NCBI GenBank assembly: GCA_902795255.1
Contig: CADBKS010000026.1
Coordinates: 1 to 20,745, forward strand
DNA: 20,745 bases
Reading direction: 5' to 3'
DNA from: an uncultured Chloroflexota bacterium
GTDB taxonomy: Bacteria > Chloroflexota > Anaerolineae > Anaerolineales > Anaerolineaceae
The notes under the pieces are model-generated. The model made no database searches, was not told where the DNA came from, and saw only the letters and a list, made by a program, of their open reading frames with translations. Shown here piece by piece: positions 14,413-20,745 of this stretch; position 1 is the stretch's first letter; every line of letters starts with the position of its first letter. Position numbers and translations under genes: made by a program.

Positions 14413-14442
14413 ATCATAACGCACACATGAACATAAAATCAA
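14413..14442 (-). promoter_or_regulatory. Promoter of the DUF6020-like gene, possibly leaderless
   Basis: On the minus strand TTGATT (14442-14437) and TATGAT (14418-14413) are separated by 18 bp. The -10 box ends only 6 bases before the GTG at 14406 and 9 before the ATG at 14403, which places the expected transcription start on the start codon itself. No Shine-Dalgarno is visible. Confidence 0.5.
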
Positions 14443-14662
14443 GGCTTTGGCCCCCGATTCGGTACAGCGTTCCCCGTTTTATGGTACGATAAGCTGGAAA
14501 CAGGTAACCTCCGCTGAATGCTGCTGCGTCTTAATATGAGCCGGGGATACACATTGAAAAATGCCGTCTGCAGCGTATTAGAACCCGGGGAATTAAAACA
14601 GGCGCGGCCAGATTGCCGCGGATACAACAAAGTAAACTCTTATAGCGGAAAGGAATGGCAGA

Positions 14663-15028
14663 ATGAAACTGGAAACACTTTCGGCAGAACTGACGGTATG
14701 CAAACCCGCGGATGTGTCGCGGATCGATCTACGGAAAGACTTTTACTTTATTGGAAAAACGGATGAAGAGCTTTCGCTGGTCTGCCGGACGGCGGACACG
14801 CCTGCGGAAACACTTGAACGGGAAGACGGCTGGCGCGCCTTCCGCATACAGGGAACGCTGGATTTTTCGCTGATCGGGATCCTTTCAAAAATAACCGGGA
14901 TCCTCGCGGAAAACGGGATCGGCATCTTTGCCGTATCGACCTACAACACGGACTACATCCTTGTGAAATCGGAAAACTTCGGACGGGCGCTGCAGGTCCT
15001 TTCGGAAGCCGGCTATGAGGTGATCTAA
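14663..15028 (+). CDS. ACT-domain protein (ACT_7/CASTOR-type)
   Basis: A 121-residue soluble protein made of a beta-rich N-terminal half (VCKPADVSRIDLRKDFYFIGKT as two strands and a turn) and a C-terminal ACT domain at about 60-121. The ACT part shows FRIQGTLDFSLIGILSKITGILAENGI and STYNTDYILVKSENF, the standard beta-alpha-beta-beta-alpha-beta signature with the glycine-rich ligand turn. Such small proteins bind amino acids and probably act as sensors or regulatory subunits. The start follows AAGGA at 9 nt. An 82-codon frame starting at 14518 overlaps it and looks spurious. Its stop codon overlaps the stop of the convergent MGMT-type gene. The serine/glycine enzymes downstream make an amino-acid ligand plausible, but this is inference. 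Confidence 0.78.
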   Translation: MKLETLSAELTVCKPADVSRIDLRKDFYFIGKTDEELSLVCRTADTPAETLEREDGWRAFRIQGTLDFSLIGILSKITGILAENGIGIFAVSTYNTDYILVKSENFGRALQVLSEAGYEVI

Positions 15029-15333
15029 ACTTCCCAGCGGAAGCGCTCCATATCCACACAGCCGTTGGCTTTGAAACCGACACCTTCTTCTTCCAGCAGC
15101 CGGCGCTGCTCCGGAAAGTGCGGGGCGGTCCTGCCCGATGCGGAAACAACGCGGTGACAGGGAAAATCACCGTAAAACTGAGCCATGCTCAAAACACGGC
15201 CGACCAGCCGCGCGTTTTTTGCCTGCCCGATCATTTCCGCGATCTGTCCGTAAGAGGCTGCCTTCCCGGCAGGGATCTCTTCCACCACGGAAAGGATCTG
15301 CAGGATCAGTTCTTCGTTTAAATGCAATGCCAT
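15025..15333 (-). CDS. Small MGMT-family (alkyltransferase DNA-binding domain) protein
   Basis: A 102-residue protein equal to the DNA-binding domain of O6-alkylguanine-DNA alkyltransferases, without their N-terminal domain. It has the tyrosine in AASYGQIA (Tyr28), the arginine finger region NARLVGRVL (Arg42) and the active-site motif PCHRVV with Cys59. Alkyltransferase-like proteins of this size often replace that cysteine with tryptophan or alanine; here it is kept, so alkyl transfer is possible but unproven. It could otherwise act by flagging damaged bases for excision repair. The ATG follows AAGGA at 8 nt. It ends tail to tail with the ACT gene. Confidence 0.88.
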   Translation of the reverse strand: MALHLNEELILQILSVVEEIPAGKAASYGQIAEMIGQAKNARLVGRVLSMAQFYGDFPCHRVVSASGRTAPHFPEQRRLLEEEGVGFKANGCVDMERFRWEV

Positions 15334-15342
15334 TCCCGTTCC

Positions 15343-15370
15343 TTGCCCTGATATTATTTTACAGTATAAT
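15343..15370 (+). promoter_or_regulatory. Promoter of the glyA-gcvT fusion gene
   Basis: TTGCCC (15343-15348) and a perfect TATAAT (15365-15370) are separated by 16 bp. Transcription would start near 15377, giving a 5' leader of about 180 nt before the ATG at 15558. Confidence 0.6.
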
Positions 15371-15376
15371 GAAAAC

Positions 15377-15557
15377 AGGCATCCGCCCCAATATGTGCAA
15401 AACAGGCAAATGAAAACGGGCGGAAAGCCCGGCAGACCGGTGCGGCTGCCGGCTCATGTGGACTCACGTGCGGCTGTGTACGTGGCAGCGTGAGCGCTTA
15501 AAACGGAATGCCTTATGCCGGAAACGGCATGAAATATATGATTTTCACGGGAGGTTT
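15377..15557 (+). promoter_or_regulatory. Structured 5' leader of the glyA-gcvT fusion gene
   Basis: The leader holds three simple hairpins: CCGGCAG (15429-15435) with CTGCCGG (15446-15452); CTCACG (15463-15468) with CGTGAG (15489-15494); and ATGCCG (15515-15520) with CGGCAT (15525-15530), closed by a GAAA tetraloop. The last sits about 20 nt before the GGGAGG ribosome binding site. I compared it by eye with the glycine, THF and ZTP riboswitch consensus sequences and do not see their conserved cores. It may be an uncharacterised regulatory leader. Confidence 0.45.
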
Positions 15558-18500
15558 ATGGACAACTATTTGTTTCAGGGAAAGCTTGTCGATGTCGATG
15601 AGGCTGTGGCCCGCATCATCGAGCTTGAAGAAGAACGGCAGAAACGGAAACTGATCATGATCGCGAGCGAATCCTTCGCTCCGGAATCGATCCGCGAATC
15701 CCTCGGCTCTGTGTTTCAGAACGTGTATGCGGAAGGCTATCCGGACGAAGCCACCCGTAAGATGAGCGAGAAGGAGATCCTGGACCTGGACTACAGCCTC
15801 GGGAATTTCCGCCGCAATTCCGACCCGCGCTACTATAAGGGTGTGGAATATGTGGACGTTCTCGAAGCGCTTGCCCGCCGCCGCTGCGCGGAGGTGTTCG
15901 CCAATGACCGGGTCCCGGCCGATAAGATCCAGGTGAACGTTCAGCCGCTTTCCGGCGCTCCTGCGAACAACGCCGCTTATCATATTATTGAACCGGGTGA
16001 CACGGTCCTGGCGATGGATCTGCTCCATGGCGGACATCTGAGCCACGGGTCACCGGTCAACCGGACCGGGATGCTTTACAACATCGTCCACTATACGGTG
16101 GATCCGGAAACGGAGATGCTCGATTATGACGAGCTCCAGCGCCTGGCACTGGAGCATAAGCCGAAAATGATCATCTGCGGTTATACATCCTATCCGTATA
16201 TTCCGGACTGGAAACGCTACCGTGAGATCGCGGATTCCGTCGGCGCGTACCTGCTGGCGGATATCGCCCACATCGCGGGCCTTGTGGCTGCCGGTGTGGT
16301 GGAGAGCCCGGTCGGATACGCGGATGTGGTCTCCTTCACGACACACAAGACGATCACCGGGCCGCGCGGGGCGGTCCTGCTGACGACGGATCCGAAGATC
16401 AGCAAGATCATTGACAAAGCGGTTTTCCCCGGTGAGCAGGGCGGTCCGCACACGCAGGTGTTCGCGGCGCTTTCTACGATTTTCAAACTGGCAAAGACCC
16501 CTGAATACCGCGCGTATCAGGCGCAGATCCTCAAAAATACGCAGGCACTGGTGGCGGAGTTCAAGGCCCGCGGTCTGAAGGTCCCTTATCAGGGCTCCAA
16601 CAGCCACATGCTCCTGCTGGACTGCAAGGCGGTGAAAGGGGAGGACGGCACTTACCTTTCCGGTGATATCGCCGCCCGTGTGCTGGACATTATCGGCATC
16701 GTGCTGAACCGCAACACGATCCCGGGCGACATGTCCGCCCTGAAGGCCAGCGGTATCCGCATGGGCACCGCCTGTGTCACGCAGATCGGGCTGAAGGAAG
16801 ATGACATGAAGGAGATCGCCGACATCATTGCCGACGTCCTCTATGCCTTCCATCCGTACGCCATGCCCGGCGCGAAATCCATGCTCCAGCGGGCCCGGGT
16901 CGATTTTGACGTTATTGAAAACGCCAAACTCCGCGTCCGTGCGCTGACCGAAAAATGCACGGAACTCAGTGAAGATCCGAAGTTCGGATATCCGAATTTC
17001 TATTACATTGACGACAAGTTCAAGACTGTTAAGGGCAAAGCCCATCTGCTGATCCATGGCGGCAATTACCGTGAGTTCGTAAATTATGCTTTCCTCAGTG
17101 ACGCGGAAGCGCTTTCCGAGGGCGAAGAGCAGGATACGGTCCTTTCCATCGATGGAAATGAGATCAGCGGTACGCTGATGCTCCGCCCGGACGGTTTCCA
17201 GTTCAGCTGCAAAGCGGAGGAAGCCGGCGCGGCGGCAGCCTGGCTGCGCGATCTTTCCGACGGCTTCGTGAAGTTCGATCAGGATCTGCGCAAGCGTCTG
17301 CCGGGACCGGTTTATGTGGAAGAATGCAAACCGGCGGAAGGAAAACCCTGCGGAGCGCCGTCCTTCACGAAGGCTTATGCGGTCGGAATGTCCCCGGATG
17401 AGGGAACACCGCTTCCGGAGTTTGATTTCAGCGCCTATGATGAGGACGAGAACGCCCCGATCAAGCGGACGCCGCTTTATGAGACGCACAAAGCGCTCGG
17501 CGCGAAGATGGTCCCGTTTGCCGGCTGGGATATGCCTGTCTGGTATACCTCCATCAAGGAGGAGCATAATGCCTGCCGTCAGGCCGGCGGTCTCTTCGAT
17601 GTCTCCCACATGGGTGTCTATGAGGCCAACGGTGCCGACGCGCTGCCTTTCCTGGACAGTGTCTGCGCCAATGACATCAGTGTCCTGGCTGTGGGCGACA
17701 CGATCTATACCCACTTCCTGGATCCGGACGCGAATGTGATCGACGACCTGATCATCTACCGGACCGGTGAGGAGAAATATCTCATCGTTGTCAATGCGTC
17801 CAATAATGACAAGGACTGGGCCTGGCTGAATGCGGTCCGCGAAGGGAAGGTCCTGGTGGACCGCAGCCGTCCTTCCGCCCGGGCATTCGGCCGGAACGTG
17901 ACGCTCGAAAACCTGCGCGACCCGAAGGCGGGCGACCGGATGCGTGTAGACCTTGCCCTGCAGGGCCGGATCTCGATCCAGGTCCTGACCGCGCTGGGCT
18001 GTTCCGAAGAAGACGCACAGAAGATCAAAACCCTGAAGAAGGGCTGTGTGACGCATGCGGTGGTCGGCGGTTTCGACCTCTATCTGGCCCGCACCGGTTA
18101 TACCGGCGAAAAGATCTCCTTTGAGCTCTTTGTCCATCCGGATAAACTCACGGATCTCTGGAACCGTCTGCTGGAAGCCGGCGCCCCGCTGGGCCTGAAA
18201 CCCTGCGGTCTGGGTGCCCGCGACAGCCTGCGCACGGAAGCCGGACTGCCGCTTTACGGTCATGAGATGGCCGGCGATATGGGCATCAAGGTGAATGAGG
18301 CCGGGTTCCATTCTTCGGTCAAGACCTATAAGTGCTGGTTCATCGGACGGGATGCCTACCGAAAGGATGAGGCGGCCCAGAAGGTGACTGCGGTCCGCTT
18401 CCGCTTCAACGACCAGGTCGTCCGCATGGCGCATCATGGGGATCCGGTCCTGGATCTGAAGGGAAAGGTGATCGGACATGTCACCAGCTGCGCGATGGAT

Positions 18501-18686
18501 AAGGATGGCTGGGTGACCGGCCTGGCGCTGGTCGACCGCAAGTGCAATGCGGAAGGCACCCAGATCCTGATCTATCAGAACGCGGAAAAGGCGAACCTGA
18601 AGTCGCCGTCCGGACTGAAGTTCGGCGAAAAAGCGGTGCTCCCGGGTGCCGCGACGATCCTCAGCCGCTTCCCGAAGCTCAGCTGA
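15558..18686 (+). CDS. Fused serine hydroxymethyltransferase-aminomethyltransferase (GlyA-GcvT)
   Basis: A 1042-residue fusion. Residues 1-440 are serine hydroxymethyltransferase, which interconverts serine and glycine with tetrahydrofolate: NVQPLSGAPANNAAY (127-141), ADIAH (234-238), the PLP lysine Lys264 in TTHKT, GEQGGPH (292-298) and RMGTA (401-405). Residues about 635-1042 are the glycine-cleavage T protein, which releases ammonia from the aminomethyl-lipoyl H protein and makes methylene-THF: PFAGWDMPVWY (653-663), DVSHMG (681-686), VIDDLIIY with folate-binding Asp729/730, and a GLGARDSLRTEAGLPLYG stretch. Between EGYP and RYYKG (63-91) is a 28-residue insertion absent from E. coli GlyA. 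Residues 495-576 look like a degenerate T-protein copy. The ATG at 15558 follows GGGAGG; the longer frame from 15456 has no support. gcvH and gcvP are not in the window. Confidence 0.92.
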   Translation: MDNYLFQGKLVDVDEAVARIIELEEERQKRKLIMIASESFAPESIRESLGSVFQNVYAEGYPDEATRKMSEKEILDLDYSLGNFRRNSDPRYYKGVEYVDVLEALARRRCAEVFANDRVPADKIQVNVQPLSGAPANNAAYHIIEPGDTVLAMDLLHGGHLSHGSPVNRTGMLYNIVHYTVDPETEMLDYDELQRLALEHKPKMIICGYTSYPYIPDWKRYREIADSVGAYLLADIAHIAGLVAAGVVESPVGYADVVSFTTHKTITGPRGAVLLTTDPKISKIIDKAVFPGEQGGPHTQVFAALSTIFKLAKTPEYRAYQAQILKNTQALVAEFKARGLKVPYQGSNSHMLLLDCKAVKGEDGTYLSGDIAARVLDIIGIVLNRNTIPGDMSALKASGIRMGTACVTQIGLKEDDMKEIADIIADVLYAFHPYAMPGAKSMLQRARVDFDVIENAKLRVRALTEKCTELSEDPKFGYPNFYYIDDKFKTVKGKAHLLIHGGNYREFVNYAFLSDAEALSEGEEQDTVLSIDGNEISGTLMLRPDGFQFSCKAEEAGAAAAWLRDLSDGFVKFDQDLRKRLPGPVYVEECKPAEGKPCGAPSFTKAYAVGMSPDEGTPLPEFDFSAYDEDENAPIKRTPLYETHKALGAKMVPFAGWDMPVWYTSIKEEHNACRQAGGLFDVSHMGVYEANGADALPFLDSVCANDISVLAVGDTIYTHFLDPDANVIDDLIIYRTGEEKYLIVVNASNNDKDWAWLNAVREGKVLVDRSRPSARAFGRNVTLENLRDPKAGDRMRVDLALQGRISIQVLTALGCSEEDAQKIKTLKKGCVTHAVVGGFDLYLARTGYTGEKISFELFVHPDKLTDLWNRLLEAGAPLGLKPCGLGARDSLRTEAGLPLYGHEMAGDMGIKVNEAGFHSSVKTYKCWFIGRDAYRKDEAAQKVTAVRFRFNDQVVRMAHHGDPVLDLKGKVIGHVTSCAMDKDGWVTGLALVDRKCNAEGTQILIYQNAEKANLKSPSGLKFGEKAVLPGAATILSRFPKLS

Positions 18687-18713
18687 GGTCTGTGGTCTTT
18701 GTTGAAATAACGT

Positions 18714-18745
18714 GCCGGGGCGGCAATGCTGCCCCGGCCTTTTTA
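18714..18745 (+). terminator. Intrinsic terminator after glyA-gcvT
   Basis: GCCGGGGC (18714-18721) is exactly complementary to GCCCCGGC (18731-18738) and is followed by CTTTTTAT. This ends the fusion transcript before the next promoter. Confidence 0.88.
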
Positions 18746-18827
18746 TATCAAAACGGTGCAGTGCCGGAATCAGCCCTGTTCCGCAAAACTTCCTAATAAT
18801 ATCTTTGTCCCCTTTGACGCTTTCATC

Positions 18828-18836
18828 TGATATACT
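18828..18836 (+). promoter_or_regulatory. Extended -10 promoter of the oxoamine synthase gene
   Basis: TGATATACT is a TGn extended -10 with TATACT (5 of 6). TTGTCC (18805-18810) is a possible but distant -35 (20 bp); TTGACG (18814-18819) is closer to consensus but only 11 bp away. The predicted leader is about 65 nt. Confidence 0.45.
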
Positions 18837-18908
18837 TTTTGTGAATTTAAACGCAATTTACCGGTGAGATCGATTTCGCATTTCGCTGCGCAGATAAAGG
18901 GTTAATCA

Positions 18909-20084
18909 ATGATCGATATTTTTGAAAAATGTGCAAAACGTGCCATTCAGGATGACCTCCGCGACCAGGGGATCTACCCCTATTTCCACTACCTGGAGAC
19001 CCGCCAGGCTCCTGAAGTGATCATGGAAGGCAAACGCCGCATCATGCTGGGCTCCAACAACTACCTTGGCCTGACGACGAATCCCGAAGTGATGGAAGCC
19101 GCCATCAAAGCCGTCGAACAGTTCGGCACCGGCTGCTCCGGTTCCCGTTTCCTGAACGGGACGCTCAAGCTCCATCTGGAACTTGAAGAAGAGCTGGCGG
19201 ATTTTCTGCATAAGGAAGCCGTCATCACCTTCCCGTCCGGTTTCCAGTCCAATCTCGGCATCATCAGCGCGCTGGTCGGCCGCAATGACTATGTGATTCT
19301 GGATCGCGAAGATCATGCCTCGATCTATGACGCGGCCCGGCTCGGCTGGGGCAAAATGCTCCGCTATCATCACGACAATATGCAGGAGCTGGAACAGTGC
19401 CTGCAGCAGGTCCCGGAAGACCGCGGCTGCCTGGTCGTGACGGACGGTGTCTTCTCCATGAGCGGCGGGATCGCCAATCTGCCGGAGATCTGCCGCCTCG
19501 CAAAACAGTACGGTGCCCGGGTGATGGTCGATGACGCGCACGGTCTCGGCGTTCTCGGTGAAGGCGGCCGCGGTACGGCCAATTATTACGGTCTTGAGGA
19601 TGAAGTTGATATCTATATGGGTACCTTCAGCAAATCCCTGGCGAGCCTCGGCGGTTATATGGCCGGCAAAGCCCGCATTGTGGATTTCGTCAAGCATAAC
19701 TCCCGCCCCTTCATGTTCGCTGCCTCCATCCCGCCGGCTCAGGCTGCTGCCGCACTGGCATCCCTGCGTTATCTGAAGGCCCATCCGGAACTGGTCTCCC
19801 ATCTGAACAGCCTGGCAGACCGCTTCCGCTCACAGCTGAAGGAAAAAGGGCTGGAGATCATTGAAGCCAAGACGCCGATCGTCCCGATCTTCACCTATGA
19901 AGCCTACCGGACGCTCGAAAAATGCCGCAGGATCTATGACGGCGGTGTTTATGTCAACTCCGTGCTGCCGCCTGCCGCTCCGGAAGGCGAATGTATGATC
20001 CGCACCAGCCTGATGGCTTCCCTGACCGATGCACTGGTCGATGAAGCTGCCGGCATCATTGCGGAGGCGATCAACAATGACTGA
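18909..20084 (+). CDS. Alpha-oxoamine synthase, serine palmitoyltransferase-like
   Basis: A 391-residue PLP enzyme of the alpha-oxoamine synthase family, which condenses an amino acid with an acyl-CoA and releases CO2. Motifs: GSNNYLGLT (48-56), SGSRFLNGT (77-85), DHASIYD with stacking His136, VDDAHG (207-212), PLP lysine Lys242 in GTFSKSLASLGG, and a late YVNSVLPPAAPEGE-MIRTS stretch. From memory, bacterial serine palmitoyltransferases (Bacteroides, Sphingomonas) share the N-terminal GVYPYF-like motif, GSRFLNGT, RNDY-I--D--DHASI, GTFSKSLAS and the VNP-PPA end, whereas KBL has a YPVVPKG-type end. I therefore favour serine palmitoyltransferase (L-serine plus acyl-CoA to 3-ketosphinganine). KBL (2-amino-3-ketobutyrate CoA ligase) or BioF remain possible. 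The next gene overlaps by 8 bases. No usual Shine-Dalgarno beyond AAAGGG is present. Confidence 0.8.
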   Translation: MIDIFEKCAKRAIQDDLRDQGIYPYFHYLETRQAPEVIMEGKRRIMLGSNNYLGLTTNPEVMEAAIKAVEQFGTGCSGSRFLNGTLKLHLELEEELADFLHKEAVITFPSGFQSNLGIISALVGRNDYVILDREDHASIYDAARLGWGKMLRYHHDNMQELEQCLQQVPEDRGCLVVTDGVFSMSGGIANLPEICRLAKQYGARVMVDDAHGLGVLGEGGRGTANYYGLEDEVDIYMGTFSKSLASLGGYMAGKARIVDFVKHNSRPFMFAASIPPAQAAAALASLRYLKAHPELVSHLNSLADRFRSQLKEKGLEIIEAKTPIVPIFTYEAYRTLEKCRRIYDGGVYVNSVLPPAAPEGECMIRTSLMASLTDALVDEAAGIIAEAINND

Positions 20085-20745
20085 AAAGATCGCCATCGTG
20101 ACCGGGGGAACCTCCGGGATCGGGCTCTGCACGGCGGCCGCGCTGCAGAAACAGGGCTGTAAGGTCTATACCATCAGCCGGCGTGATTTCAGCGATTCGC
20201 GCTTTACGCATATCCGTGCCGATGTCACCGATCCGGAAGCCGCGGAACAGGCGGTCCGGCAGGTCAAAGAGGCAGAGGGGCGGATCGATATCGTCGTGAA
20301 CTGTGCCGGGTACGGGATCTCCGGAGCGATCGAATTTACCCCCGCGGAAGACGCGAAACGTCAGATGGATGTGAATTTCTTCGGTATGGTGAACGTGAAC
20401 AAGCCCGCGCTCACCATCATGCGCGAACAGGGCGGCGGACGGATCGTCAACACCAGCTCCATGGCTGCGGTTTTCGCGATCCCCTTCCAGGCTTACTATT
20501 CTGCCTCGAAGGCCGCCATCAACAGCTACACCTGCGCGCTGATCAACGAAGTAAAGCCCTATAACATCACCGTCTGCGCGGTCCAGCCCGGCGACATCAA
20601 GACCGGATTTACCGCCGCACGGAAAAAGATCGAAGACGGCAATGAAGCTTACGGCGGACGGATCGTCCGTTCGGTCGCGAAGATGGAAAAGGATGAACAG
20701 ACCGGCCTGGATCCGCAGAAGGCCGGGAATTTTATCGCCAAGGTC
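20077..20745 (+). CDS. Short-chain dehydrogenase, candidate 3-ketosphinganine reductase (partial)
   Basis: The first 223 residues of a classical SDR that runs off the right edge. It has the NAD(P)-binding TGGTSGIG at residues 9-16, NCAG at 75-78, the catalytic Ser127/128 (NTSSMAA) and Tyr141-x-x-x-Lys145. PGDIKTGF at about 171-178 is in the usual substrate-loop position. The ATG at 20077 lies 8 bases inside the preceding gene, behind GGAGG at 9 nt, so the two are co-translated. By context it may reduce the beta-keto product of the preceding enzyme, as KDSR does in sphingolipid synthesis. SDR sequence alone does not prove a substrate; a threonine-dehydrogenase-like or general reductase role is possible. 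Confidence 0.85.
   Translation, partial: MTEKIAIVTGGTSGIGLCTAAALQKQGCKVYTISRRDFSDSRFTHIRADVTDPEAAEQAVRQVKEAEGRIDIVVNCAGYGISGAIEFTPAEDAKRQMDVNFFGMVNVNKPALTIMREQGGGRIVNTSSMAAVFAIPFQAYYSASKAAINSYTCALINEVKPYNITVCAVQPGDIKTGFTAARKKIEDGNEAYGGRIVRSVAKMEKDEQTGLDPQKAGNFIAKV

Noticed and set aside
14518..14766. An 82-codon frame that overlaps the start of the ACT-domain gene
   Set aside because: It has no Shine-Dalgarno, no family features, and its last third is an out-of-frame reading of the ACT gene.
15377..15557. Glycine, THF or ZTP riboswitch in the glyA-gcvT leader
   Set aside because: The conserved cores of these riboswitches were looked for by eye and not found, so only a structured leader is reported.
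16050..18479. An 809-codon open frame antisense to the glyA-gcvT fusion
   Set aside because: It lies wholly opposite a gene with clear enzyme motifs, has no ribosome binding site or recognisable domain, and long antisense frames are expected opposite high-GC, codon-biased genes.

Overview
The window is bacterial chromosome: dense genes, short intergenic gaps, GGAGG-type ribosome binding sites, TATAAT-like promoters and hairpin terminators. I see no mobile element, CRISPR array, tRNA or rRNA. Gene content points to a moderately high-GC anaerobe: a [4Fe-4S] aldo/keto reductase, a TrpR-like YerC regulator, a DUF134 protein, paired short CHR transporters and a DUF6020-type membrane protein. Both Bacillota and Chloroflexota (Anaerolineae-like) fit. 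The serine hydroxymethyltransferase subtype and the NarL-type regulator make me lean slightly to Chloroflexota, but the placement is inference only.

Layout. Positions 1-238 (-) hold the start of the ribosome-assembly GTPase Der. A 425-bp gap with leader hairpins precedes yerC (664-957, +), which converges on a short-chain dehydrogenase (1035-1808, -) across a shared terminator. A seven-gene, closely spaced + strand cluster runs from 2142 to 7941: FlK-like thioesterase, methyltransferase-like protein, two CHR-family subunits, a membrane-anchored serine hydrolase, a secreted lectin-fold protein and a glycerate 2-kinase. It ends at a 19-bp-stem bidirectional terminator shared with a convergent NarL/LuxR response regulator (8104-8757, -). 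From a dyad-rich divergent region, a BaiN/HI0933-type flavoprotein and a PNPOx/NimA-like flavin protein run on the + strand (8906-10641).

Then come a DUF134 regulator (-), a divergent aldo/keto reductase with two 4Fe-4S motifs (+), a large polytopic membrane protein (-) whose promoter predicts a leaderless mRNA, an ACT-domain protein (+) and a small MGMT-type protein (-) whose stop codon overlaps that of the ACT gene.

The right end (15558-20745) is the most interesting part. One 1042-residue protein fuses serine hydroxymethyltransferase (GlyA) to the glycine-cleavage T protein (GcvT). The segment joining them looks like a degenerate copy of the GcvT folate-binding subdomain. After a terminator come an alpha-oxoamine synthase that resembles bacterial serine palmitoyltransferase more than KBL or BioF, and an overlapping short-chain dehydrogenase that could be the 3-ketosphinganine reductase. 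Together they suggest a serine/glycine/one-carbon node next to the first two steps of sphingoid-base synthesis. A threonine-to-glycine (KBL-type) role for the pair is the main alternative.
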